Shown here: positions 20,407 to 29,905 of the stretch, piece after piece
Position numbering within the stretch: position 1 is the stretch's first letter
Layout of the letters: each line of letters starts with the position of its first letter
Assembly: GCA_947449535.1 (NCBI GenBank)
Contig: CANFRP010000003.1
Coordinates: forward strand, 1 to 64,000
Length of the DNA stretch: 64,000 nucleotides
Direction of reading: 5' to 3'
From: Actinomycetota bacterium
Lineage (GTDB): Bacteria; Actinomycetota; Actinomycetes; Nanopelagicales; Nanopelagicaceae
Notes under the pieces: generated by a model
What the model saw: the letters and a program-made list of their open reading frames with translations, nothing else
The model's database searches: none
Told to the model about the DNA's origin: nothing
Program-made: the position numbers and the translations under genes

Positions 20407-22590
20407 TTGATAATTGGGTGCGCACTCTGGATCGGAAGTGCGATTACCGGATTGCTCGATTTGAAATGGACGCTCCTACTTCTCGTCGTGGCTTCAATAA
20501 TCTTTTGGATCAAGCAGACCCTGGCGCTTGTTCTGATCGGGGGATTACTGGTCGGCTCGCTCAATATGGGAATTCGCGAGCTCTCTCTGGCACATAATGA
20601 AGTGGCTCGCGGGGCGGAGAACCAATCTCTCTTCCAAGGATCGGCAGAAGTAAAAAGTGATCCGCATTGGACTACATCTCGCGTTATTGGAAATCAAAGA
20701 TTGCCACAAGCCATCTCTTTCACTGCGAGTACCGCATCCCACATTCCGATTCGCGTCATTAGTAAGAGCGCCGTCGATTTCATACCGGGCGACCAGATTT
20801 TCCTCGTAGGAAGGTGGGGAGTCACTAAAGAGAGAAAAGTCGCAGCGAGTCTTTTTCTTACTCGCGCACCTGTTCTGATTCATCACGCCAACATGGTTTT
20901 TCACAGCGCTGCCGCTATCCGTAAGAAATTTCGTCAGCAAGCGATAGACATTGGTGGCGCGGGGGGAGCGCTCATTCCGGGACTGGTAATTGGCGATACC
21001 TCATTGGAATCCCAAAAGTTTGCACTGGATATGCGACGAGTTGGCCTATCGCATCTCACCGCAGTTAGTGGCGCAAATTTTGCAATTATCGCCGCCCTTA
21101 TGTTGTGGGTAGCTAGATGGATTTTTACATCGGTAGCGCTTAGGTTGATATTTACCAGCACATTCTTGCTCTACTTCATTTTGCTTGTCCGACCTTCACC
21201 TTCGGTGCTGCGAGCTTCGGTGATGACTGCCGTTCTTCTAATTGCGACCTGGCGTGGAAATCGCGCTTCATCGCTACCAGCACTCGGACTAGCAATTGGA
21301 TTTCTCATTCTCATCGATCCCTTCCAAAGTATTGATGCGGGCTTTGCGCTTTCGGTAGCAGCTACAGCAGGAATATTGGTTCTCCTCCCGCCCATCACTC
21401 GCTTCCTGATGAGATTCTTATTCTTCCCATCGATTGCCGAACTAATCGCCATTCCGATTTCGGCAACAATTCTCTGTACGCCCATAATCATCGCAATTTC
21501 CGGAAATTTCTCGCTGGTGACAATTCCCGCCAATCTCTTAGCAGGCATAGTGGTGACTCCAATAACGATTGGCGGATTTGTTGCTGCGATCATCCCGCCT
21601 CTGGCTCATCCAATCCTGATTCTCATCAAACCCCTTGCTCAGTGGATTGTGTTGATTGCAGACACTTTTAGTTCGGCCCCATCTCTTCAGCTCCCGATGG
21701 GCCTTTTTGGAGCCGTTCTCGTTATCTTCGCAATCTTTCTCATTTACCGATTCAAGTGGCGGGCTGCAATTTCACTCGTACTTATTATTCCGATCTCCAT
21801 TTGGGTGGAGAGCGCCCCGTGGCCCGGCGCACAATGGGTGATCGCTAATTGCGATGTTGGGCAAGGAGATGGGATGGCGATCAATTTGGGTAATCATCGA
21901 GCATTAGTTATTGATTCCGGACCTGATCCACTTGTTATGGATAAGTGCCTCGGCCGCTTAGGAGTGACTTCAATTCCACTCTTTGTCATTACTCACTTCC
22001 ATGCAGATCATGCTGGGGGAGCATCCGGAGTTCTAAAAAATCGCCAGGTTGGGCAGGTATGGATCTCTAATAATCCAGCGCCCACTTCAGAGAGCGCATT
22101 TATCCATCGGCTTGTGGGTTCTATCCCGGAAGTCGTTGTACATAGCGGAGAGAGATTTTCCCTTGGCTTGGTATCAATTGAAGTACTTTGGCCGGGATCC
22201 ACCATTGGTTCTTCGATAAATAATTCGAGCATCGCATTGCTGATCACTGTTCGGGGGCTCACTATATTTGCGGCCGGCGATATCGAACCTCCTGCACAAA
22301 GTGCGATAGTCGCATCAGGGAAAATTAGTCACGTGGATATTCTCAAAGTTGCGCATCATGGATCTCGGTATCAAGATTTCGCGCTACTAGATGCGCTCTC
22401 ACCAAAACTGGCGATCATTAGCGTGGGAGCGGGCAACACCTATGGCCATCCGGCGCTGATCACTCTCCAAGGGCTAGAGCGACGAGGGGTGAAAATTCTG
22501 CGGACTGACCGCGATGGTGCCATTTCCATTGATTCCTCCTTTAAGATCAGAACTCAGAGAAAGAAATGGTGGATGATCTCGTGGGGATAG
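20407..22590 (+). CDS. comEC: ComEC/Rec2 family DNA-uptake channel protein
   Basis: A 727-residue polytopic membrane protein. After N-terminal helices and a DUF4131-type soluble segment comes the Competence domain (GLSHLTAVSGANFAII and several helices, to about residue 440). The C-terminal metallo-beta-lactamase-like domain carries the metal motif THFHADHAGG and later HHGS, with DVGQGDG at its start. ComEC transports single-stranded DNA across the membrane. The start is a TTG, the only plausible one in the frame. The end overlaps holA by 25 nt. Confidence 0.92.
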   Translation: MIIGCALWIGSAITGLLDLKWTLLLLVVASIIFWIKQTLALVLIGGLLVGSLNMGIRELSLAHNEVARGAENQSLFQGSAEVKSDPHWTTSRVIGNQRLPQAISFTASTASHIPIRVISKSAVDFIPGDQIFLVGRWGVTKERKVAASLFLTRAPVLIHHANMVFHSAAAIRKKFRQQAIDIGGAGGALIPGLVIGDTSLESQKFALDMRRVGLSHLTAVSGANFAIIAALMLWVARWIFTSVALRLIFTSTFLLYFILLVRPSPSVLRASVMTAVLLIATWRGNRASSLPALGLAIGFLILIDPFQSIDAGFALSVAATAGILVLLPPITRFLMRFLFFPSIAELIAIPISATILCTPIIIAISGNFSLVTIPANLLAGIVVTPITIGGFVAAIIPPLAHPILILIKPLAQWIVLIADTFSSAPSLQLPMGLFGAVLVIFAIFLIYRFKWRAAISLVLIIPISIWVESAPWPGAQWVIANCDVGQGDGMAINLGNHRALVIDSGPDPLVMDKCLGRLGVTSIPLFVITHFHADHAGGASGVLKNRQVGQVWISNNPAPTSESAFIHRLVGSIPEVVVHSGERFSLGLVSIEVLWPGSTIGSSINNSSIALLITVRGLTIFAAGDIEPPAQSAIVASGKISHVDILKVAHHGSRYQDFALLDALSPKLAIISVGAGNTYGHPALITLQGLERRGVKILRTDRDGAISIDSSFKIRTQRKKWWMISWG

Positions 22591-23513
22591 TTCTGATTCA
22601 AGGCGCCGAGGCGCTCCTTGCTGACCGTGCAATCTCAGAGATAATTTTTGCCGCACCTTCCGCAACAGTTACACAATTAGTGGCTGGAGAAATTGAGCTC
22701 GGGGCAATCACCGACGCACTCGCCCCATCACTCTTTGGTGATGCTCGAATTATCGTAGTGAAGGAAATTCAAGATTTAGCAGCGGAGCTCAGTGAAGAAA
22801 TCGCCGAATATTTAATCAACCCGGAAGAGGGAATTGAATTAGTTCTGTGGCATAAGGGCGGGATTAAGGGCAAGGCGCTAGTCGACAAAATAAAGAAGGC
22901 CGCACCCCGAATTATCCCTGCCGAAGCAATGAAGAAGGATGCCGAGAAAGCAGATTTCATTCGAGCTGAATTTAAGCGGCTAGAGCGAAAAGTTTCCGCT
23001 GAGGCGGTTAATGCACTGATTGATTCGTTGGGAAGTGATTTACGTGAACTCAGCGGCGCCGTTTCACAACTTGCAGCAGATGTAACTGCAGGGAAAATTA
23101 TTGATGAGGGCGCAGTCGCAAAATTCCAGCAAGGTCGGGTAGAGACCACTGGATATGATGTTGCTGATGCTGCACTTGATTGCAAACGAGACGAGGCGCT
23201 AATTGCTCTTCGCCACGCTTTAGCTACCGGAACAGATCCCGTGTTGATTACCTCCGCACTTGCTGCATCTATCCGCACTCTGGCTAAAGTTTCGGGAGCG
23301 GGAAGGGGAGTGAAATCTTTTGATCTCGCATCTTCCTTAGCTTTACCACCTTGGCAGATTGATAAGGCTCGTAGACAACTTGCCCATTGGAACCCGACCA
23401 CACTTTCGGCTGCTGTGATTGCCGTAGCCCAGGCAGATGCGGATATCAAAGGGGCCGCCGCAGACCCGATCCACGCGCTAGAACGAGCCATAATTGGGAT
23501 GACTTCCCGCTGA
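22566..23513 (+). CDS. holA: DNA polymerase III delta subunit
   Basis: A 315-residue clamp-loader delta subunit, the wrench that opens the sliding clamp. Family features: N-terminal LIQGAEALLADRAI, then SLFGDARIIVVKE, the AELSEEIAEYL helix region, and the C-terminal collar domain with DPVLITSALAASIRTL. The AAA+ lid lacks a Walker A motif, as expected of delta. The N-terminus overlaps comEC. The comEA-comEC-holA-rpsT order is conserved in Actinobacteria. Confidence 0.94.
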   Translation: MVDDLVGIVLIQGAEALLADRAISEIIFAAPSATVTQLVAGEIELGAITDALAPSLFGDARIIVVKEIQDLAAELSEEIAEYLINPEEGIELVLWHKGGIKGKALVDKIKKAAPRIIPAEAMKKDAEKADFIRAEFKRLERKVSAEAVNALIDSLGSDLRELSGAVSQLAADVTAGKIIDEGAVAKFQQGRVETTGYDVADAALDCKRDEALIALRHALATGTDPVLITSALAASIRTLAKVSGAGRGVKSFDLASSLALPPWQIDKARRQLAHWNPTTLSAAVIAVAQADADIKGAAADPIHALERAIIGMTSR

Positions 23514-23620
23514 CTTATTCTCGATTTGAGCCTATGAGGGGCGGTGCGATAGCCTTCGCATCTTGCATTAACCATCAGCATTACCCGAAACCATAATTAT
23601 CTAAAGAGAGAAGTTCGCAC

Positions 23621-23890
23621 GTGGCAAATATCAAGTCGCAGATTAAGCGTATTCGCACCAATGAGAAGGCTCAGATTCGCAACAAGTCTGCTCGCTCTTC
23701 TATCAAGACTGCGATTCGTCGCTTCCGCGATGCCATCACTTCCGGTGATTCAAAGGTTATTGCTGCAGAACTTCGCCTCGCATCACAAGAGCTCGACACC
23801 GCTGTTTCAAAGGGTGTTCTCCACCAGAATGCTGCTGCTAACAAGAAGTCATCAATGGCTAAAGCGGCAAATAAAGCTGGCGTTCGTTAA
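23621..23890 (+). CDS. rpsT: 30S ribosomal protein S20
   Basis: An 89-residue basic helical protein binding 16S rRNA. The N-terminus [18 protein letters not shown] and the closing [14 protein letters not shown] motif are standard. The start is GTG. In most bacteria S20 has opposite orientation to holA; here it is on the same strand, 107 bp downstream. That gap probably holds its promoter, but I could not place it with confidence. Confidence 0.97.
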   Translation: MANIKSQIKRIRTNEKAQIRNKSARSSIKTAIRRFRDAITSGDSKVIAAELRLASQELDTAVSKGVLHQNAAANKKSSMAKAANKAGVR

Positions 23891-23943
23891 TTCTGACATT
23901 AGTATTTTTTTAAAGAGTCATAACGTCTAGAGGTAGGAAATAA

Positions 23944-25812
23944 ATGCCTGCCATTGAACTTTCCAAGGCGCCACAGCCTTCGAAGACTAATCCTGCGCAG
24001 ATTCGTAATTTCTGCATCATCGCCCATATTGATCATGGCAAATCCACCTTGGCTGACCGGATGCTCGGAATTACTGAAGTTGTAGAGCTTCGCAATATGC
24101 GCGCCCAATACCTCGATCGCATGGATATCGAACGCGAGCGTGGAATCACGATTAAGTCGCAGGCAGTTCGCCTTCCGTGGAGATCAGGAATCGATGGTCA
24201 GGAATACATCCTGAATATGATCGATACACCCGGCCACGTCGACTTCACTTACGAAGTTTCTCGCTCGCTAGCCGCCTGTGAAGGCGCAGTGCTTCTCGTG
24301 GATTGTGCACAAGGCATTGAAGCCCAGACACTTGCCAATCTTTACCTTGCGATGGAGAACAACCTCACCATTATTCCCGTCCTTAATAAAATTGATTTAC
24401 CTGCAGCGCAACCTGAAAAATTTGCCGAAGAGTTAGCCAAGCTCATTGGCTGCCAACCAGAAGATGTTTTACGAGTCTCTGGAAAGACGGGCGAGGGCGT
24501 AGTAGAACTTCTCGATCAGATCGTGAAACAGATTCCCGCTCCAGTTGGCGATCCAGATGCACCGGCTCGTGCACTCATTTTTGACTCTGTCTATGACACT
24601 TATCGCGGAGTAGTTACCTATGTTCGTGTTGTCGATGGCCACCTCTCAACTCGTGATCAGATCCAAATGTTTAGCACCGGAGTTCGCCACGAAATGCTTG
24701 AGGTAGGCGTTATTTCACCTGAGCCTGTTGTCTCGAAAGGACTTGGTGTTGGCGAAGTGGGTTATGTCATCACCGGCGTGAAAGATGTTCGCCAATCTCG
24801 CGTGGGTGACACGATCACGACGTATCACAACCCTACGACTGTCGCGCTCTCTGGCTATAAAGATCCCAAGCCTATGGTCTTCTCGGGTCTCTTTCCGTTG
24901 GACGGTGCTGATTACCCGATCCTTCGTGAAGCGCTCGATAAATTGCAACTCAACGATGCCGCACTTGTCTTTGAACCCGAATCTTCTGCTGCGCTAGGTT
25001 TTGGTTTCCGCTGCGGATTCCTCGGGCTATTGCATATGGAGATCGTGCGCGAACGACTAGAGCGTGAAGCAGGTCTATCACTTATCTCTACGGCTCCAAG
25101 CGTTGTTTATCGCGTTGTCCGAGATGATGCCAAGGAGATGATTGTTACTAATCCATCGGAATTTCCTGATGGCAAGATCGCGCAAGTATTTGAGCCAATC
25201 GTTCGCGCAACCGTACTTGCACCTTCAGAATTTATCGGCACCATCATGGAGCTCTGCCAAGAGCGCCGTGGCACTTTGCTCGGCATGGATTATTTATCTG
25301 AGGACCGGGTTGAGATTCGCTACACCTTGCCACTTGCTGAAATTGTCTTCGATTTCTTTGATCAGCTGAAATCTCGCACTAAGGGTTATGCCTCTTTGGA
25401 TTACGAACCAGTGGGTGAAGCAGAAGGAGATCTAGTAAAGGTCGACATCATGCTTCAAGGTGAGAAAGTTGATGCATTTAGCCAGATTGTTCATAAAGAT
25501 AAGGCATATGCCTATGGCGTCATGATGACCTCCAAATTACGCGAACTTATTCCTCGCCAACAATTCGAAGTCCCTATTCAGGCTGCCATTGGCTCCCGCA
25601 TTATTGCTCGTGAATCTATTCGTGCGATTCGTAAGGACGTACTGGCAAAGTGCTACGGCGGAGATATTTCTCGTAAGCGCAAACTCCTGGAGAAGCAGAA
25701 GGAAGGTAAGAAGCGCATGAAGATGGTGGGACGTGTTGAAGTTCCACAGGAAGCATTTATCGCCGCTCTCACCACCGACACTGATGGAGATAAGAGCAAG
25801 GAGAAGAAGTAG
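23944..25812 (+). CDS. lepA: Elongation factor 4
   Basis: A 622-residue translational GTPase that can back-translocate stalled ribosomes. G1 motif AHIDHGKST (28-36), G2 region RGITIKSQ, G3 DTPGHVDF and G4 NKID are present. Domain order continues as in EF-G but without domain IV, ending with the LepA-specific C-terminal domain ([20 protein letters not shown]). An ATG with GAGGTAGGA upstream gives a good start. The end is 2 nt from hemW. Confidence 0.97.
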   Translation: MPAIELSKAPQPSKTNPAQIRNFCIIAHIDHGKSTLADRMLGITEVVELRNMRAQYLDRMDIERERGITIKSQAVRLPWRSGIDGQEYILNMIDTPGHVDFTYEVSRSLAACEGAVLLVDCAQGIEAQTLANLYLAMENNLTIIPVLNKIDLPAAQPEKFAEELAKLIGCQPEDVLRVSGKTGEGVVELLDQIVKQIPAPVGDPDAPARALIFDSVYDTYRGVVTYVRVVDGHLSTRDQIQMFSTGVRHEMLEVGVISPEPVVSKGLGVGEVGYVITGVKDVRQSRVGDTITTYHNPTTVALSGYKDPKPMVFSGLFPLDGADYPILREALDKLQLNDAALVFEPESSAALGFGFRCGFLGLLHMEIVRERLEREAGLSLISTAPSVVYRVVRDDAKEMIVTNPSEFPDGKIAQVFEPIVRATVLAPSEFIGTIMELCQERRGTLLGMDYLSEDRVEIRYTLPLAEIVFDFFDQLKSRTKGYASLDYEPVGEAEGDLVKVDIMLQGEKVDAFSQIVHKDKAYAYGVMMTSKLRELIPRQQFEVPIQAAIGSRIIARESIRAIRKDVLAKCYGGDISRKRKLLEKQKEGKKRMKMVGRVEVPQEAFIAALTTDTDGDKSKEKK

Positions 25813-25814
25813 CC

Positions 25815-26978
25815 ATGGCTGCTGTTATCTCTCAGCCGCTCTCGTTCTATATCCATATTCCTTATTGCATCAAGCGCTGCGGATATTGCGATTTCAATAC
25901 CTACACTCCTGGTGAACTAAAAGCGGGTTCAGATATTGCCGAAGTTTCAGAAGGCTATATCGACCTCTTAATCCGCGAAGTGGAGATGGCGCGGGCGCAA
26001 TCTCCAGAATCTGGAGCTGTTCCAACAATTTTCTTTGGTGGTGGAACTCCCACACTGATGGATCCAGCAGATCTCGGTCGAATTATTACGCGAATCGATG
26101 AGCTCTTTGGCCTGGCAGATAATTGCGAAATAACAATTGAAGCCAATCCGGACACGGTGTCTCGCGAGAAGCTTGCTGCGCTTCGCAAAACTGGTATCAA
26201 CCGAATCTCCTTTGGAATGCAATCTGCGGTGCCACACGTCTTACAAGTTCTCGATCGCACTCATAATCCCGAGAATGTATTTAAAGCCACGACCTGGGCA
26301 CGCGAAGTGGGCTTTGATGAAGTCAGTATTGATCTCATTTATGGATCGCCTGGGGAAAGTGTTGAAGATTGGCGCACCACAGTGAATGCAGCATTAGCAC
26401 TTCCCATTACACATATTTCTGCCTATGCACTAATCGTAGAAAGTGGAACTAAACTTGCCCGCCAAGTAAAAGCCGGCGAAGTAATAATTCCTGATGACGA
26501 TCAAACAGCTGATAAGTATCTAATTGCAGATGAAGCATTCGCCCGAGCCGGAATGAATTGGTACGAACTTTCGAATTGGGCTAAGGATGGTTCTGCTTGT
26601 CGTCACAACATGGCCTATTGGGTGGGGGCCAATTGGTGGGGTCTTGGACCAGGTGCGCACTCACACATTGATGGAAAGCGATGGTGGAATGTTAAACACC
26701 CAACTAATTATCGCTCCCTAATGTTGAGTAATGAATTACCGATCGATGGATCTGAAATATTGAGTGATTCTGAGAAAGAGAGCGAGCGGGTGATGCTCCA
26801 GATTCGTCTTCCGGATGGGATTGCTCGCGCTTCAATTTCTCCGGAACAAAACGCTATTGCTCACTCTTACGTGGGAGATGGCTCACTTTCGCAAGAAGCT
26901 TGGGATAGCGGCCGTATAGCGCTCACCCAAAAAGGGCGGCTAGTCGCCGATCGAATCGTCCGAGAAATCTTGTTGTAG
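25815..26978 (+). CDS. hemW: HemW-type radical SAM protein
   Basis: A 387-residue radical SAM protein of the HemW family. The 4Fe-4S cysteines are C18, C22 and C25 in PYCIKRCGYCDF, followed by the glycine-rich SAM site FFGGGTPTLM. HemN-specific residues for coproporphyrinogen oxidase activity in the extreme N-terminus are missing, fitting HemW, which acts as a heme chaperone. The C-terminal HemW domain includes NWWGLGPGAHSH. It lies between lepA and hrcA as in other Actinobacteria. It may be annotated elsewhere as oxygen-independent coproporphyrinogen oxidase, which is the less likely role. Confidence 0.93.
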   Translation: MAAVISQPLSFYIHIPYCIKRCGYCDFNTYTPGELKAGSDIAEVSEGYIDLLIREVEMARAQSPESGAVPTIFFGGGTPTLMDPADLGRIITRIDELFGLADNCEITIEANPDTVSREKLAALRKTGINRISFGMQSAVPHVLQVLDRTHNPENVFKATTWAREVGFDEVSIDLIYGSPGESVEDWRTTVNAALALPITHISAYALIVESGTKLARQVKAGEVIIPDDDQTADKYLIADEAFARAGMNWYELSNWAKDGSACRHNMAYWVGANWWGLGPGAHSHIDGKRWWNVKHPTNYRSLMLSNELPIDGSEILSDSEKESERVMLQIRLPDGIARASISPEQNAIAHSYVGDGSLSQEAWDSGRIALTQKGRLVADRIVREILL

Positions 26979-26990
26979 TACGGTTTCCGA

Positions 26991-27707
26991 ATGCAAGAAC
27001 GCCAGATAGAGATCCTTCGTGCGATTGTGGACGAGTATGTCCAGACGCAAGAACCGGTGGGATCAAAGGCAATTGCCGAACGCCATGCACTGGGAGTTTC
27101 TCCCGCCACTATTCGCAATGACATGGCGGCGCTAGAAGATGCTGGCCTGATCACCCAACCTCACACAAGTGCTGGTCGGATACCAACAAATAGTGGTTAC
27201 CGGTTATTTGTTGATCGCATCGCTGAAGTTAAACCACTCTCTGCGGCCGAGCGTCGTGCCATCGAGAGTTTTATGTCAGGTGCCACTGATGTTGAAGATG
27301 TGATTACTCGGACCGGAAAATTATTAGCTCAGATCACCAAGCAAGTTGCCGTTGTGCAGTTGCCTGCGCAGGATCGAGTCGTCTTGGCTGGAACAGCGAA
27401 TTTGGCAAAATCCAATCATGAAGAAGCATCTGCGCTCCACCCCATCTTAGAAGCGCTGGAAGAACAAGTAGTCCTGCTTCGCTTGCTCTCCGATGCCCAA
27501 TCTTCGGTACAAGTGCGAATTGGTGATGAAGTAAAAGAGAAGGGGCTCAACACCACCAGCCTGGTATCCATTGGATATGGCTCTAATGAGAATCCGCTTG
27601 GCGCGATTGGTATTCTTGGCCCCACACGCATGGATTACGCCGGCTCGATGGCTGCCGTAAATGCGGTAGCAATTTATATTGGACGATTTCTTCATGGAGC
27701 GAATTAG
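26991..27707 (+). CDS. hrcA: Heat-inducible repressor HrcA, short form lacking the middle domain
   Basis: A 238-residue protein; HrcA is normally about 340. The N-terminal winged helix is intact (residues 1-75, [24 protein letters not shown] and [16 protein letters not shown]). At residues 119-128 the family segment QVAVVQ-P runs straight into [10 protein letters not shown], which normally lies about 100 residues later. The C-terminal part ([18 protein letters not shown], then [14 protein letters not shown]) is intact. The reading frame is clean, so this is a genuine in-frame loss of the inserted dimerisation domain, not a frameshift. HrcA represses groE/dnaK genes at CIRCE sites. The stop overlaps dnaJ (TAGTG). 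Confidence 0.9.
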   Translation: MQERQIEILRAIVDEYVQTQEPVGSKAIAERHALGVSPATIRNDMAALEDAGLITQPHTSAGRIPTNSGYRLFVDRIAEVKPLSAAERRAIESFMSGATDVEDVITRTGKLLAQITKQVAVVQLPAQDRVVLAGTANLAKSNHEEASALHPILEALEEQVVLLRLLSDAQSSVQVRIGDEVKEKGLNTTSLVSIGYGSNENPLGAIGILGPTRMDYAGSMAAVNAVAIYIGRFLHGAN

Positions 27708-28831
27708 TGGCTGATCATTACGGAATTCTCGGAGTCGATCGCGATACTTCATTTGATGAGATTAAGAAGGTCTATCGCAAACTTGCTCGCGAGTACCATC
27801 CAGATGTTAATCCCGATCCGCACGCCTCTGAAAAATTTAAAGAGATCACCACAGCTTATGAAGTATTGAGCGATCCGGAGAAGCGACAACGGTACGACCT
27901 GGGCGGTGATCCATTCGGTGGCGGTGGATTTGGCGGAGCGAATTTTGGTTTTGGCGACATCATGGATGCCTTCTTTGGTGGTGGCGGACAATCTCGTGGC
28001 CCACGTCCGCGCATGCGCGAAGGCCAAGATGCTCTTCTTCGCGTCGATATCGATTTATCGGAAGCGTGCTTTGGCACCGATCGCGATATCACCGTAGATA
28101 CTGCCGTTATCTGCACAAAGTGCACGGGCTCTGGATGCGAAAATGGCTCACAACCCAAAACATGTGAAATTTGCAAAGGTCGCGGTGAAGTACAACAAGT
28201 TACTCGCTCCATCATTGGGCAGGTAATGACATCTCGTCCATGCAACAACTGTCAGGGGTATGGATCAGTAATTTCAGATCCCTGTGCAGAATGTGCAGGA
28301 GATGGTCGCGTTCGCTCCCGTAAGACAATTCCGGTAAAAATTCCTGGGGGAGTCGAGACTGGCAATCGCATTCATATTTCCGGCGCTGGTGAAGTGGGAC
28401 CTGGCGGTGGACCTGCTGGAGATATTTATGTAGAGATTAATGAAATTCCACATGACACCTTGATTCGCGATGGGCAGACCTTGCATGCATCGATATCTAT
28501 TTCGATGGTTGCTGCTGCGCTGGGCACAACAGTGAAGATCGACACGCTCGATGGCGAACGAGATGTGGTCATCAAACCCGGATTCCAAAGTGGGGAGACG
28601 GTCGTAATGAAAGACCTCGGTGTAACTCGGCTTCGCAGTGGGGGTCGCGGAGATTTAATTGTTCATATCGAAGTTCACACTCCCACAAAATTGAAGCGTG
28701 ATGAGGAAGAGTTGTTGAAAAAGCTTGGGGAGTTGCGCGGTGAAAAACCGGGCGCAGCTGTGATTCACTCCCGAAACGATAAACATGCATCTGGACTCTT
28801 TGCGCGTTTTAGAGATGCTTTCGGTCGTTAA
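27707..28831 (+). CDS. dnaJ: Chaperone protein DnaJ
   Basis: A 374-residue type I J-protein, co-chaperone of DnaK. J domain with HPD at 31-33, a glycine/phenylalanine-rich linker (about 66-95), four zinc-binding repeats of the CxxCxGxG type (CTKCTGSG, CEICKGRG, CNNCQGYG, CAECAGDG), then the two substrate-binding barrels and C-terminal dimerisation part. Start is GTG, sharing a base with the hrcA stop. This is the hrcA-linked DnaJ2-type paralogue of Actinobacteria; the paralogue beside dnaK-grpE would be elsewhere. Confidence 0.97.
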   Translation: MADHYGILGVDRDTSFDEIKKVYRKLAREYHPDVNPDPHASEKFKEITTAYEVLSDPEKRQRYDLGGDPFGGGGFGGANFGFGDIMDAFFGGGGQSRGPRPRMREGQDALLRVDIDLSEACFGTDRDITVDTAVICTKCTGSGCENGSQPKTCEICKGRGEVQQVTRSIIGQVMTSRPCNNCQGYGSVISDPCAECAGDGRVRSRKTIPVKIPGGVETGNRIHISGAGEVGPGGGPAGDIYVEINEIPHDTLIRDGQTLHASISISMVAAALGTTVKIDTLDGERDVVIKPGFQSGETVVMKDLGVTRLRSGGRGDLIVHIEVHTPTKLKRDEEELLKKLGELRGEKPGAAVIHSRNDKHASGLFARFRDAFGR

Positions 28832-29538
28832 TGCTTCCATTATTTTTTAATGAAGATCTAGCTGGCAATGTCATCACCGTCACTGGCGATGAAGCTCACC
28901 ACGCAGTTACAGTCACGAGAATTCATGAAGGCGAAGAACTCAACCTCGCAGATGGCCTAGGTAATTGGGTTCGGGGAGTAGTTCTCTCCACTTCCAAGAA
29001 GAGCTTTGATTTGCAAGTCTCCGATCGCGGCAAGCAAGAATTAACTAAGCCAATTTTGACCGTCCTTCAAGCGCTCACTAAATCCGATCGCGTCAAAGAA
29101 ACAATCGAGCTCTTAGTGGAAGGCGGTGTCGATGAGATCTTGCCGTGGAGCGCGCAACGCTCAATCTCCAAATGGCAGAGCAATTCACTCGAAAAGTGGA
29201 GTGATCAGATCAGTGCGGCTTGCAAGCAATCGCGTCGTTTTCGTAAACCCACAATCTCGCAGGCTATTACTGCCAACGAATTAGTCATTGCGCCCAAAAC
29301 TTTATTGCTGATCTTCCATGAAGCCACCGATGTAAAACTCTCCGATGCAATACCAGCTAGCGATTACGAAGAAGTAATCATTGTGATTGGCCCCGAAGGT
29401 GGAATTACTGTCGATGAGATTGAAATTCTCAAAGCAAAAGGGGGCATCGTTGTGGGTATGGGTACGCCGGTATTCCGTAGCGCACATGCTGGAGTTGCTG
29501 CACTTGCGGCTGTTCAGGCCCTTCTAGGAAAATGGTGA
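28831..29538 (+). CDS. rsmE: 16S rRNA m3U1498 methyltransferase
   Basis: A 235-residue SPOUT-fold methyltransferase acting on U1498 of 16S rRNA. N-terminal PUA-like part (HHAVTVTRIHEGEELNLADG) and C-terminal knotted domain with the SAM motif IGPEGGITVDEIE and the final GTPVFRSAHAGVAALAAVQ (normally LG-RILRTETA-A). The final motif is clearly divergent: FRSAHAGVAA replaces the usual LRTETA. It is coupled to dnaJ by a TAATG overlap and overlaps the HIT gene by 7 nt. Confidence 0.9.
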   Translation: MLPLFFNEDLAGNVITVTGDEAHHAVTVTRIHEGEELNLADGLGNWVRGVVLSTSKKSFDLQVSDRGKQELTKPILTVLQALTKSDRVKETIELLVEGGVDEILPWSAQRSISKWQSNSLEKWSDQISAACKQSRRFRKPTISQAITANELVIAPKTLLLIFHEATDVKLSDAIPASDYEEVIIVIGPEGGITVDEIEILKAKGGIVVGMGTPVFRSAHAGVAALAAVQALLGKW

Positions 29539-29885
29539 GCATGAATATCGATGATTGCCTCTTCTGCAAATTTGCTACTGGTGCAATCCCGGTGGAGAAG
29601 ATTTACTCCAATGATGCGCTCTTTGCAATTAACGATATCAACCCACAAGCACCTACTCATGTGTTGATTATTCCGACAGTACATGACACTGATGCCGCCC
29701 AAGTTGCCACCAATCAACCAGGTGTTATGGATCGCCTATTTAGAGCAGCCACGGAGATTGCCGCAGAGCGCGGATTTAGCGATTACCGAACGGTCTTTAA
29801 TACCGGTGCTGGCGCTGGCCAGAGCGTCTTTCATGCCCATTTGCACCTCATGGCGGGGCGCGAATTTACTTGGCCAGCTGGCTAG
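29532..29885 (+). CDS. HIT family protein
   Basis: A 117-residue histidine-triad nucleotide-binding protein. The active-site triad is H-x-H-x-H in VFHAHLHLMAG near residues 100-104; the N-terminal CLFCKFATG carries the two cysteines of the HINT-type zinc site. HINT enzymes hydrolyse adenosine phosphoramidates. The start could be ATG 29532 or ATG 29541 (MNIDDCLFC); the second gives the more usual N-terminus. It sits between rsmE and phoH, as in other Actinobacteria. Confidence 0.93.
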   Translation: MVSMNIDDCLFCKFATGAIPVEKIYSNDALFAINDINPQAPTHVLIIPTVHDTDAAQVATNQPGVMDRLFRAATEIAAERGFSDYRTVFNTGAGAGQSVFHAHLHLMAGREFTWPAG

Positions 29886-29905
29886 AAGACTAAGATCTGC
29901 AACTA

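Noticed and set aside
22769..23581. 270-codon open frame on the minus strand
   Set aside because: It is antisense to holA, has Ser/Ala-rich low-complexity content with no family motifs, and holA is clearly real.
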